Assembly (NCBI GenBank): GCA_046542255.1
Contig: JBKHBT010000057.1
Coordinates: 1-21,294 of the forward strand
Length of the DNA: 21,294 bases
Origin: JBKHBT01 sp046542255
GTDB lineage: Bacteria; UBP14; UBA6098; JBKHBT01
Reading direction: 5' to 3'
In this document: positions 8,118 through 15,678 of the stretch, one piece after another
Layout: the number at the start of each line of letters is the position of its first letter
Position numbering within the stretch: the first letter of the stretch is position 1
Made by a program: the position numbers and the translations under genes
The notes under the pieces: model-generated
Databases searched by the model: none
What the model was told of the DNA's origin: nothing
What the model saw: only the letters and a program-made list of their open reading frames with translations

Positions 8118-8717
8118 ATGCTGGGAGATATCGGCATCTTTGTTAAGAAGTGTAATAAAATCGATTGGAATACGGTCGAGGAGATTACAGGAGGAAATAT
8201 TAAACCTTTTGCCATAGACATCAAAGGAATACCCGATGAGGGGTTTTTCATCAGAGAGTCTTTTGACGCATCGCATTTTGATCTCGAAAAGGCCGATGAT
8301 ACAAGTTTTGAAGGCAAGATCGAAGCAGAAGTGAAACTAAAGCGCATCGGCATGAACTATTCAATAGATGTCGAGCTACATGTGCCGATTGTTACTAGAT
8401 GCATTAAATGTCTTGTAGAGTTTTCTCGAACCGAGACTATCGAATTTACGATATCCGGCCAGGTTAATTCGACCGGTACAATTTACGATTCATTTAGCGA
8501 TGCCGAATATGAAGAAGGATTTAATACTGGTGGCGCATGTCGTGGCTCTCACAAGGGCTTCGCTGGCACACATTTAGACTTATCGCCTGCAATTAGGCAA
8601 GAGATTATCATGAATGTAGAAGATTATCCCACATGCAGCGAAGATTGCCTTGGGCTTTGCCCGGACTGTGGCGCAAACCTAAATATTGGGCCATGTGAAT
8701 GTGAAAAAGAAGATTAA
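8118..8717 (+). CDS. DUF177 (YceD) family protein
   Basis: 199 aa as drawn. DUF177/YceD proteins are linked to 23S rRNA accumulation and are typically encoded just before rpmF, as here. Cysteine pairs mark the fold: RCIKC (C95, C98), then C173, C177, C181, C184 in the CxEDCLGLCPDCGANLN region, and C193, C195 at the end, a likely zinc site. The first 27 residues look unlike the family, which normally begins close to the AIDIKGI strand. The ATG at 8118 has no ribosome site at a usable distance, whereas AGGAGG at 8189-8194 sits four bases before an ATT codon (8199). The start is therefore uncertain and the protein could be 172 aa. First gene of the ribosome/fatty acid operon; 20 bp before rpmF. 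Confidence 0.85.
   Translation: MLGDIGIFVKKCNKIDWNTVEEITGGNIKPFAIDIKGIPDEGFFIRESFDASHFDLEKADDTSFEGKIEAEVKLKRIGMNYSIDVELHVPIVTRCIKCLVEFSRTETIEFTISGQVNSTGTIYDSFSDAEYEEGFNTGGACRGSHKGFAGTHLDLSPAIRQEIIMNVEDYPTCSEDCLGLCPDCGANLNIGPCECEKED
8189..8201 (+). promoter_or_regulatory. Strong Shine-Dalgarno before an in-frame ATT codon
   Basis: AGGAGG (8189-8194), four bases, then ATT (8199-8201) in frame with the DUF177 gene. The following residues (KPFAIDIKG) look like the true start of the domain. AUU initiation is rare but known, for example in infC. It may be a chance match inside the reading frame, since GGAGGA here also encodes Gly-Gly. Confidence 0.35.
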
Positions 8718-8737
8718 ATATATGAAAGGGGAATCTA

Positions 8738-8923
8738 ATGGCAGTACCAAAAAGACGACATTCCCGTACACGCGGTAAGAAAAGACGAACTCACTACAAA
8801 AAACCGCTGAAACAGGTTATGGAATGCCCAAATTGCGGAAGCCCAAAGCTTCCACATAGAATCTGTATGGAATGTGGATTCTATAATGGCCGCGAAGTCT
8901 TAACTATTACTTCAAAGGCATAA
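8738..8923 (+). CDS. rpmF: 50S ribosomal protein L32
   Basis: 61 aa, the usual size for L32. It is a structural protein of the large ribosomal subunit. The basic N-terminus (AVPKRRHSRTRGKKRR) and a zinc ribbon formed by C30, C33, C43 and C46 are both intact, so this is the zinc-binding (C+) form. The ATG has AAGGGGAA seven bases upstream. It lies 20 bp after DUF177 and 21 bp before plsX, the order found in many bacteria, and so links ribosome assembly to membrane lipid synthesis. Confidence 0.97.
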   Translation: MAVPKRRHSRTRGKKRRTHYKKPLKQVMECPNCGSPKLPHRICMECGFYNGREVLTITSKA

Positions 8924-8924
8924 T

Positions 8925-8938
8925 AGGGGGCGATCATC
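8925..8938 (+). promoter_or_regulatory. Ribosome site in front of plsX; start codon unclear
   Basis: AGGGGG at 8925-8930 is the only Shine-Dalgarno-like element between rpmF and plsX. The TTG at 8945 is 14 bases away, too far for standard spacing; the in-frame ATC at 8936 is 5 bases away. No in-frame ATG or GTG exists before the core of the domain. Confidence 0.35.
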
Positions 8939-8944
8939 GGTCGA

Positions 8945-10012
8945 TTGACCTATTATACAAAAAAAGTTGCCCAGCAGTGGGATCAGGAACTGGAAAATCG
9001 TAAGCGGCCCGTTGTTATTGTGCTCGATGCCATGGGCGGAGATGGTGGCCCAAAAAACAATATCGATGGAGCTATCGAAGCAATTTCAGAAGCCGAAGAC
9101 CTAAAGATAAAGCTCGTAGGGCAGAGGCCGAAGATTAAGGAAGTTATCGGTAAAAGATTTTTGCCGCCCGAAATTGAAATTGTTCATGCCGATGAAGTCG
9201 TTGGGATGGGCGATAAGGCTACAAAAGCAATTCGAAATTCCGATAATTCTATAACTAAAGGCCTCGAGCTGGTGTGGAAAAAAAAGGCAGATGGTTTTGT
9301 TAGCATGGGAAATACTGGTGCTGTTGTAGCATCATCGCTCATAGGACTTGGCAGAATAGGGGGGATTTTGCGCCCCGCTCTTATGACACCTTTCCCGACC
9401 GAGCTTAAAAAACCCGCTCTGGTACTAGATGTAGGAGCCAGCGTCGATTGCAAGCCAGAACATCTATACCAATTTGCTATCATGGGCTCGGTTTATGCCG
9501 AAAAAGTTCTTTTGAGAAAAAATCCCAAGGTAGCCCTTCTATCGATTGGTGAAGAACCTGGCAAGGGCAATGCTGTCGTAAAAAAGACATATAAAATGCT
9601 ATCAAATACCGATTTGAATTTTATTGGAAATATCGAAAGCCGCGATATTATTAGTGGCAAAGCCGATATTATTGTTTGTGATGGCTTTATTGGCAACACC
9701 TTGCTTAAGTTTGCCGAATCGACTTTCAAGCATCTTAAGAAAGCCTTTATGAAAGGCAAAGCGCTTTCATTCAGGTTGGTTTTCGGTGGATTTATGCTAT
9801 TGCCGACAATTGTCGGTATGATGCGTGATTATGATTATCGCGAATATGGCGGTGCGCCACTAATGGGTGTTAGAGGCAATGTAATAATCGGACATGGACG
9901 CTCGACACCTAAAGCAATCAAAAATGCCATTCTTTTAGCTCAAAAAATGGCGCTTGGAAACCTGGAAAAAGCTATTCACGAAAAGCTTGAAATGGAGAAA
10001 CCTGATGCCTAA
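8945..10012 (+). CDS. plsX: Phosphate acyltransferase PlsX
   Basis: 355 aa. It converts acyl-ACP and phosphate to acyl-phosphate, the donor for PlsY in phosphatidic acid synthesis; a peripheral membrane enzyme. Motifs: LDAMGGD (27-33), a GDKATKAIRNSDNS stretch, SMGNTGAVV, the VLDVGASVDCKPEHL segment (the family often has GAN where this has GAS), and CDGFIGNTLLKF. The start drawn is TTG (8945). It leaves about 22 residues before the first strand, longer than usual, and the AGGGGG at 8925-8930 is 14 bases away, whereas it is well spaced for an in-frame ATC at 8936. The start is uncertain. The 3' end overlaps fabH by 8 bases. Confidence 0.93.
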   Translation: MTYYTKKVAQQWDQELENRKRPVVIVLDAMGGDGGPKNNIDGAIEAISEAEDLKIKLVGQRPKIKEVIGKRFLPPEIEIVHADEVVGMGDKATKAIRNSDNSITKGLELVWKKKADGFVSMGNTGAVVASSLIGLGRIGGILRPALMTPFPTELKKPALVLDVGASVDCKPEHLYQFAIMGSVYAEKVLLRKNPKVALLSIGEEPGKGNAVVKKTYKMLSNTDLNFIGNIESRDIISGKADIIVCDGFIGNTLLKFAESTFKHLKKAFMKGKALSFRLVFGGFMLLPTIVGMMRDYDYREYGGAPLMGVRGNVIIGHGRSTPKAIKNAILLAQKMALGNLEKAIHEKLEMEKPDA

Positions 10013-10991
10013 TGCAAAGATTAAAGGAATTGGGGCATGTGTCCCGGATAAGATATTAACAAATGCTGATCTCGAAAAAATAGTCGATACATCCGATGAA
10101 TGGATTACGACAAGGTCGGGTATCAAAGAAAGACATATCGTAACTGAAGACCAGGCAAGCTCCGACCTTTCTACGATCGCTGCCAAAAACGCTCTCGAAG
10201 ACGCAGGTATCGAAGCCGAAGAGCTTGACCTTATAATAATTGGTACAGTAACTCCAGACTATATGTTCCCCAGCACAGCCAGTATTGTTCAAAAAAATCT
10301 GGGTATAAAAAATATCCCCTGTTTTGATTTCGAGGCTGCTTGTGCAGGCTTTTTATATGGCGTTCATACTGCCAGAGCCTTTATAGAATCAGGCCTTTAT
10401 AAGAATGTGCTGGTTATAGGTGTCGAGCTTCTAACAAAAATTACCAATTGGGAAGATAGAAGCACATGTGTACTTTTTGGCGATGGTGCCGGCGCAGCAA
10501 TAGTTAGTGTTTCAGATGAGGGTGACCAAAGCAAGATCCTTAGCTCTGCCATCTCTGCAGATGGCCATCTAGGGCATCTACTTTTGCAACCGGCCGGCGG
10601 TTCGAGAAATCCGCCAAGCCACGAAACGGTCGAAAAGAATCTTCATACTATACAGATGGCAGGAAGAGAAGTTTTCAAACATGCTGTTAGCAAAATGGCA
10701 AAAATCTCGAAAGAAGCAATGAAAATGGCTGGTTTGAAACCAGAAGATATCGACTGGGTTGTACCTCATCAGGCAAATATTAGAATTATTGATTCCCTTA
10801 CCAAGAAGCTCAAGCAACCTTCTGAAAGGGTTATCAAAACAATACATAAATACGGCAATACTTCATCTTCATCAGTACCGATAGCTATGGTCGATGCATA
10901 TCAGGAAGGCAAATTTAAGCGAGGGGACAAAATTCTACTGGTCGCTTTTGGTGGCGGTTTTACATGGGGCAGTGTCCTTTTGAATTGGTAG
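10005..10991 (+). CDS. fabH: 3-oxoacyl-ACP synthase III (KAS III)
   Basis: 328 aa from ATG 10005. FabH condenses an acyl-CoA primer with malonyl-ACP to start type II fatty acid synthesis in the cytoplasm. The catalytic triad is intact: C113 in AACAGF, H255 in PHQAN and N285 in GNTSSSS; the GGG(F)TWGS end is also present. A longer frame opens at 9954 but would add 17 residues encoded inside plsX; the chosen ATG follows GGAG by eight bases, begins right at the first strand (KIKGIGACVP) and overlaps the plsX stop by 8 bases, which suggests translational coupling. It is the third step in the lipid part of the operon. Confidence 0.96.
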   Translation: MPNAKIKGIGACVPDKILTNADLEKIVDTSDEWITTRSGIKERHIVTEDQASSDLSTIAAKNALEDAGIEAEELDLIIIGTVTPDYMFPSTASIVQKNLGIKNIPCFDFEAACAGFLYGVHTARAFIESGLYKNVLVIGVELLTKITNWEDRSTCVLFGDGAGAAIVSVSDEGDQSKILSSAISADGHLGHLLLQPAGGSRNPPSHETVEKNLHTIQMAGREVFKHAVSKMAKISKEAMKMAGLKPEDIDWVVPHQANIRIIDSLTKKLKQPSERVIKTIHKYGNTSSSSVPIAMVDAYQEGKFKRGDKILLVAFGGGFTWGSVLLNW

Positions 10992-11008
10992 AAAATGAAA
11001 GGTAGGCT

Positions 11009-11920
11009 ATGAAAACGGCATATCTATTTCCCGGACAGGGTAGTCAGTATCCCGGCATGGGCAAAGACCTATATGATAATTATAAAGAAGCACGTGAAGT
11101 ATATCGAAAAGCAAATGAGATAAGCGGTATCGATATCGCAGGAATATCTTTCGATGCCGATCAAAAGACGCTTTCTCAGACAGAATATACGCAGCCATGT
11201 CTTTTTACGCATTCCTGGGCTATCATGGAGATACTTGGCCACAAGGCATCTTTCGATGCGGCAGCAGGCCATAGCCTGGGCGAATATTCAGCACTTAGCG
11301 CTTTGGATATTATTTCGTTTGAAGATGGGATAAAAGCGGTAACACTTCGCGGCAAACTGATGTCGCAGGCAAAAGATGGCGGCATGTTGGCTCCAATTGG
11401 CGCAAAACTCGAAGATGTCGAAGAAGTCGTTGAGATGCTTTCCAAAGATGCAATAATTACCGTTGCAAATATCAATGCACCGGGACAATTCATAATATCC
11501 GGCCAACCCTCGATAGTCGATAGAGCGGGGGAGATATTAAAGGCGAGAGGCGCAAAGCGAGCTATAAGATTGCCGGTTTCTGGTGCTTTCCACAGTCCGC
11601 TTATGCAGGATGCTGCCAATGAAATGGCAGATTTTCTCGTAAGCTTAGAATTTAAAGCTCCTAAAAAGGCATTCTTTGCAAATGTTACAGGTGATATTTT
11701 AAAAAACCCGGATGAAATTCGCAAAAACCTAGTAAAGCAACTAACCAGTCCGGTTTTGTGGATCGATATTATTGAGAATATGAAAAAATATGGTGTCGAG
11801 ACTTTTATTGAAGCCGGTTCCGGAAAAGTACTTCGGGGACTCGTCAAAAGGATATGGCGAAAGGCCCAGCTCATTGGCGCTACAAATTCCGAAGAAATCG
11901 AAAAGGTGAAATTATTATGA
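11009..11920 (+). CDS. fabD: Malonyl-CoA:ACP transacylase
   Basis: 303 aa. It transfers malonyl from CoA to ACP, giving the extender used by FabH and later condensing enzymes. Motifs: FPGQGSQ (7-13), nucleophile S89 in GHSLGE, R114 in TLRGKLM, H195 in GAFHSP, and EAGSGKVLRGL near the end. The ATG has AGGTAGG upstream. It starts 17 bp after fabH and its TGA stop overlaps the ATG of the next gene (ATGA), typical of coupled translation. No fabG or acpP follows, unlike many operons of this type. Confidence 0.96.
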   Translation: MKTAYLFPGQGSQYPGMGKDLYDNYKEAREVYRKANEISGIDIAGISFDADQKTLSQTEYTQPCLFTHSWAIMEILGHKASFDAAAGHSLGEYSALSALDIISFEDGIKAVTLRGKLMSQAKDGGMLAPIGAKLEDVEEVVEMLSKDAIITVANINAPGQFIISGQPSIVDRAGEILKARGAKRAIRLPVSGAFHSPLMQDAANEMADFLVSLEFKAPKKAFFANVTGDILKNPDEIRKNLVKQLTSPVLWIDIIENMKKYGVETFIEAGSGKVLRGLVKRIWRKAQLIGATNSEEIEKVKLL

Positions 11921-12342
11921 GAATGAAAATGTATCTTCTTTCGCTTCTAGCATTTTTTGTCGTGATAGCGATTGTTGTTTTTTCTGGTGATCTTGCGATT
12001 AATCAATTCCTTCTTTCGCCTACCGTAAGATGGGCAGGCGCAGCGATTCTTGGAATAGGCTACATCCTACGCGTACTTGCATGGATAGTTACTAAAACCT
12101 ATGATATTCGCGATAATCCCGAAGAAGGGCATCCCGATGGCAAAGGTATTTATAAACTTATGCGTCATCCCAAGCTCTGGGGTGCATTTATTATGTATAT
12201 TGGTTTTTCTATCGCTGTATCATCCTTAGTCGGTGTAATATTGACTATTATTATAATACTTCCAATTACGCTTTACAGAATCAAGCTTTATAATGAATAT
12301 ACGAATTATTCTTCTTCCAGCACCAGGGCAAGCATGGCATAG
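11917..12342 (+). CDS. ICMT/PEMT-like membrane methyltransferase homologue, short C-terminus
   Basis: 141 aa from the ATG that overlaps the fabD stop. Hydrophobic segments are visible at about 5-23, 33-57 and 88-127 (the last probably two helices). Residues RHPKLWGAFIMYIG (about 83-96) match the RHPxYxG hallmark of isoprenylcysteine carboxyl methyltransferase and phospholipid methyltransferase-like integral membrane proteins, in which it forms part of the SAM site. The usual C-terminal EE..L...FG.EY segment is missing: the protein ends soon after RIKLYNEY with a serine-rich tail. It may be a shortened or degenerate member. Placement at the end of a lipid operon hints at a lipid or prenyl substrate, but this is inference. 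A longer frame from 11854 is within fabD and was not used. Confidence 0.65.
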   Translation: MRMKMYLLSLLAFFVVIAIVVFSGDLAINQFLLSPTVRWAGAAILGIGYILRVLAWIVTKTYDIRDNPEEGHPDGKGIYKLMRHPKLWGAFIMYIGFSIAVSSLVGVILTIIIILPITLYRIKLYNEYTNYSSSSTRASMA

Positions 12343-12371
12343 ATTTTTGGAAAACAGTTTTATTTGAGAAG

Positions 12372-12398
12372 GGCGAGAGTTGATTTCTCGCCTTTTTT
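12372..12398 (+). terminator. Rho-independent terminator of the DUF177-fabD operon
   Basis: GGCGAGA (12372-12378) pairs with TCTCGCC (12386-12392) around a 7-base loop, followed by six T (12393-12398). It lies 30 bp after the last plus-strand gene of the operon. The T run touches the TGA stop of the convergent gene. Confidence 0.85.
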
Positions 12399-15199
12399 CA
12401 TTTTACAATGGCTATTTTTGATACTTCGATAGAATCCTGCTTTTTAACGATAAGTTGGTAAACTCCGGGCTTTTCATTCGAAATATCGAATCGAAGATGT
12501 TCCTGGCCAATTCTCACTGCATTTTCTATCACAAGCCTTCCGGAAATATCATATATTCCTGCCCATATTGCCTGCGAAGAGCCTGATAGATCTATATTGA
12601 CATATTTCGAAACGGGATTTGGGAAAATATTGATCGGTTTCGGGCTATCCTGCGCAGGAAGTTCGAAAATCTGTTCTGGTAATAAATCGGCAGTGAAGCA
12701 ATACTCTTCGGTAATACAGCCCCAAAAGTCGGCAAGGCCGGCTATACAGATTTCGATATCGCCACCATATTCCCCAGCAATCGTGGTCTCTGGAACCATG
12801 ATGGTTATTTCATATTCAGAATAAGAGCCCGATATATCATAATCGAGTATCTCGCTATAGCCGTTTACTATGACATCGATCGATCCCATATCAACGAAAG
12901 TATCTGAGCTTGAGACAGAAACAATTATTTCATCACCGTGAATCAGGGGAGTTTCTGGTATATCGGGCTCTATTAATAGCTCATTGCATACATGAATTTC
13001 GATTTCTTTTTCGATAGGTTCAGAATTGCTATAGCCGATTGTGTCATATATATAATTGAAAATGATCTCATTTGTTCCATCTTCGAAGGGTCCTATATCA
13101 TAGAAAGTTAATCTCCATGAATCGGTTGCGGAAATATAGGATACATCGATTTCATCCATAGGGAGTTCACAGCCATCATAAATGATAGAGAGTGATTCAG
13201 CTACAACACCATATCCGCCTCGAATATCGAATACGAATGAATCGATGTATTCTCCGACATGTACCATATCTTCTTCCGGATGGATGATTTCGACCTCCTG
13301 ATTTTCATGAAAAACAGAATAGTCAAAACAAACAGGTTCGATTATCGAATTTCCACACTCGGTATCATCGGCGAGGGATTCGATACACAGTTCTATGCTA
13401 TCTGGCGCACCTTCGAACCAATGGCCAATGCTCAAAAGCCCAGCTTCATAGGAATATAGTTCTGAATCGATTAAATCACCATTAATACTCATTTCTATAC
13501 TCGATGGATCGATTCCGGATACCTCATCTTCCATATTGATTTTTATTGTATCGCAGAGAACGCGAAGCTCATCTGAAGACTCGGGAGAAATGTCTGTAAT
13601 AATGGGCGGTTGAAGATCGACATTCATTTCATAACAGACGGGAGCTGATATTGCACAGCTATGATTATCTTCGAGAAATTCGATACAAACTTCGGTTTCG
13701 CCATAAGGAATAATCGTATCACCAGAAACCGAAACCATATACCTTCGAATAGGAATATAAATGCTGTCCGACCGGAAAGAGAAAATACCATCAGAAGGCT
13801 CGAAAACCTGATCATTTATGGAGATCCTGGCCGAATGGTAATTTACTCTAGAATCGGTATCTTCGAGATAGAATTTGAGCGAATTTTCTTCACATATTGT
13901 AGATTCCAGACTTGTTGACAATTCGAAATATGGAGGTGTTTCATCGAAATGCGCCATCGTATATGGTACTCTTAAAAAAGTGGTATCTATTCTGCCGCGA
14001 TGAATACATTCATCGGAATAGGCAATAAATATTAGCGTATCGATGATTCGGCCTTCGCTACTATAGGCATCTGGAATCCTGAATGCAAAATCCATCGATA
14101 CAGTGTCATCTCTGGCGACTTCTGGCAGATTATGGTTCGATTCTATTGCTATAAGTTCACTCGAATCATTGAAATACATCTTACATTTAAGATTATGTGC
14201 AGAAAGATAAGGGCCTTTCGGTATAAAATTTGCATTCAAATGGATTATACTTTCCATACTGCAACCGTAAATCTCAGCTTCAGTAGCATCATCGTAAATG
14301 ATATCAAAATCCATAGGCGCAGGATCGAAATCTTTACCCATTCCAATGTACATATCGAAATAAGTGTTATCAGAGGATCTCACAATGCGTGGAACCCATT
14401 GATATAATACAGCGGTATCGTAGTATGGATTCAGTAGCCATGGAGTAGGTGTGGCATCGGTATTGTAAATAGGATATATCAGATTTTCATATTCCCCATA
14501 ACGATTGCCACCTTCACCGAATCCAAAAAGGTCGGGCGGATAATCTCCCTCTAATCCACGAATAATATACTGTTCTTCTTCATGATAAGGGGATTCGGAA
14601 TATGCCTGCCACATTTCCGGAATTTCATCTTCCTGATAAATTTGCCCATATTCTTTTACCATGCCATCGGCACTAATTATTGGCGCATCGTTTTCTCCCA
14701 ATTGTATATCATATGCAATTCTGATAGCAATACTATGTTCACTTGTTGTATTATTTTCGACTTTATATTTGATATAGGCCATAGGTTCATCATCTATAAC
14801 ACTTTCTTGAATAATCTGGTAAATATCTATGCTTCCGGCATCGAATGGAACAGACCAGCTTGTTATTGTAGCTTCTATTTCTGTATCGTAATATGTTTCT
14901 TCCCTGTAATCATTAAAATTGATTGCATCAGATATTGGTAGTACATAATAGATATTTCTATATATTGCTCCGTCTATGAAAACTGATAGGAAGGAACCGC
15001 TGAATAAATATGGTTCATGGAAACCGTTCATGAAAGGTGTACCGTCTGGTAATCCCATACTGAAAAATCCATTAGCGCTTGCAATTTTTGTAATAAGAGT
15101 ATCTTCTTCAACTGTGGATTGTGTTTCGATATATGTATAGGCATAAATATTTATACATAACAATAATACAATGGCTTTTAGGATAGCATTTTTGCTCAT
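12398..15199 (-). CDS. Large exported protein with Ig-like cysteine modules and T9SS-type sorting tail
   Basis: 933 aa. A signal peptide covers about 1-20. Residues about 30-420 form a beta-rich N-terminal region that I cannot assign; it has aromatic and acidic patches such as DIYQIIQESVIDDEP. Four Ig-like or bacterial beta-sandwich modules follow (about 421-528, 530-629, 632-739, 741-838). Modules 1, 2 and 4 end in the same CIxxLxDxxxC motif plus a third cysteine (C505/C515/C522, C605/C615/C624, C818/C828/C834). Residues 853-933 are a Por/T9SS type A-like tail: IFPNPVSKYVNI, IYDISGRLV, GVYQLIVKK. It is therefore probably exported and attached to or released from the cell surface. It is very acidic. 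The ATG has GAGGAG upstream. It diverges from a run of four other exported proteins. Confidence 0.8.
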   Translation of the reverse strand: MSKNAILKAIVLLLCINIYAYTYIETQSTVEEDTLITKIASANGFFSMGLPDGTPFMNGFHEPYLFSGSFLSVFIDGAIYRNIYYVLPISDAINFNDYREETYYDTEIEATITSWSVPFDAGSIDIYQIIQESVIDDEPMAYIKYKVENNTTSEHSIAIRIAYDIQLGENDAPIISADGMVKEYGQIYQEDEIPEMWQAYSESPYHEEEQYIIRGLEGDYPPDLFGFGEGGNRYGEYENLIYPIYNTDATPTPWLLNPYYDTAVLYQWVPRIVRSSDNTYFDMYIGMGKDFDPAPMDFDIIYDDATEAEIYGCSMESIIHLNANFIPKGPYLSAHNLKCKMYFNDSSELIAIESNHNLPEVARDDTVSMDFAFRIPDAYSSEGRIIDTLIFIAYSDECIHRGRIDTTFLRVPYTMAHFDETPPYFELSTSLESTICEENSLKFYLEDTDSRVNYHSARISINDQVFEPSDGIFSFRSDSIYIPIRRYMVSVSGDTIIPYGETEVCIEFLEDNHSCAISAPVCYEMNVDLQPPIITDISPESSDELRVLCDTIKINMEDEVSGIDPSSIEMSINGDLIDSELYSYEAGLLSIGHWFEGAPDSIELCIESLADDTECGNSIIEPVCFDYSVFHENQEVEIIHPEEDMVHVGEYIDSFVFDIRGGYGVVAESLSIIYDGCELPMDEIDVSYISATDSWRLTFYDIGPFEDGTNEIIFNYIYDTIGYSNSEPIEKEIEIHVCNELLIEPDIPETPLIHGDEIIVSVSSSDTFVDMGSIDVIVNGYSEILDYDISGSYSEYEITIMVPETTIAGEYGGDIEICIAGLADFWGCITEEYCFTADLLPEQIFELPAQDSPKPINIFPNPVSKYVNIDLSGSSQAIWAGIYDISGRLVIENAVRIGQEHLRFDISNEKPGVYQLIVKKQDSIEVSKIAIVK

Positions 15200-15678
15200 C
15201 AGTAGCTCCTCTATCTTTAGATCTTATCTTCTCCCCGATATCTAACTAATATTTTATACATAATCGGCTCAATTTCAAGATAAATAATAAAAAAATCTCT
15301 TTAAACTCTTCGAACAATGCCGATATAATTTTACATGTAAATTGATAACCCCTATAAGTTATTGAAATAAGGTCTATTATAAAATTGAAAGTCAAACAAA
15401 AGTTAAAATTAGCAAATAAATCTACAAAAAAGCCAAGATTTATCTTGAAATTTCAGATAATTTTGTTATTATTTAGTGTATGGAGTAAAACACTCAAGAG
15501 AAAAAAGGAAGTTATATATAATTTTGATTGCGATAAGGTTTTTAATTAGTTATTTTATAGATAAGGAAGTCAAAAAAGGTATTATTGCCTGAATAAAAGA
15601 CTTGACATATAATGTAGGAAAGAGTATTATTACAATGAAAACAACAAAAGAATCCTCAATCAACAAGGGGGTAGTTAG
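15200..15678. other. 479-bp divergent intergenic region
   Basis: AT-rich DNA between two divergently transcribed exported-protein genes. It holds a near-consensus promoter for the right-hand gene (15602-15630). For the left-hand gene there is only a weak candidate on the minus strand (TATAAA at 15253-15258 with TTGAAA 14 bases upstream, too short a spacing to trust). A small hairpin word (AGTGT 15475-15479 with ACACT 15490-15494) is the only other structure noticed. No gene, RNA or long repeat was recognised. Confidence 0.6.
15602..15630 (+). promoter_or_regulatory. Near-consensus sigma70 promoter
   Basis: TTGACA (15602-15607, perfect), 17-base spacer, TATTAT (15625-15630, five of six). Transcription should start near 15637 and give a leader of about 42 bases holding the AAGGGGG ribosome site before the ATG at 15679. 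It is the best promoter match in the window and implies strong housekeeping-sigma expression of the exported protein genes downstream. Confidence 0.8.

Noticed and set aside
8111..8146. Eleven-codon leader peptide frame before the DUF177 gene
   Set aside because: A short ATG-to-TAA frame is expected by chance; there is no ribosome site and no attenuator-like pairing.
9954..10004. Longer N-terminus for fabH
   Set aside because: It lies inside the plsX reading frame, has no ribosome site, and the ATG at 10005 begins exactly at the conserved first strand with GGAG at good distance.
11176..11874. 232-aa open frame antisense to fabD
   Set aside because: Serine-rich shadow of fabD, no ribosome site and no recognisable motif.
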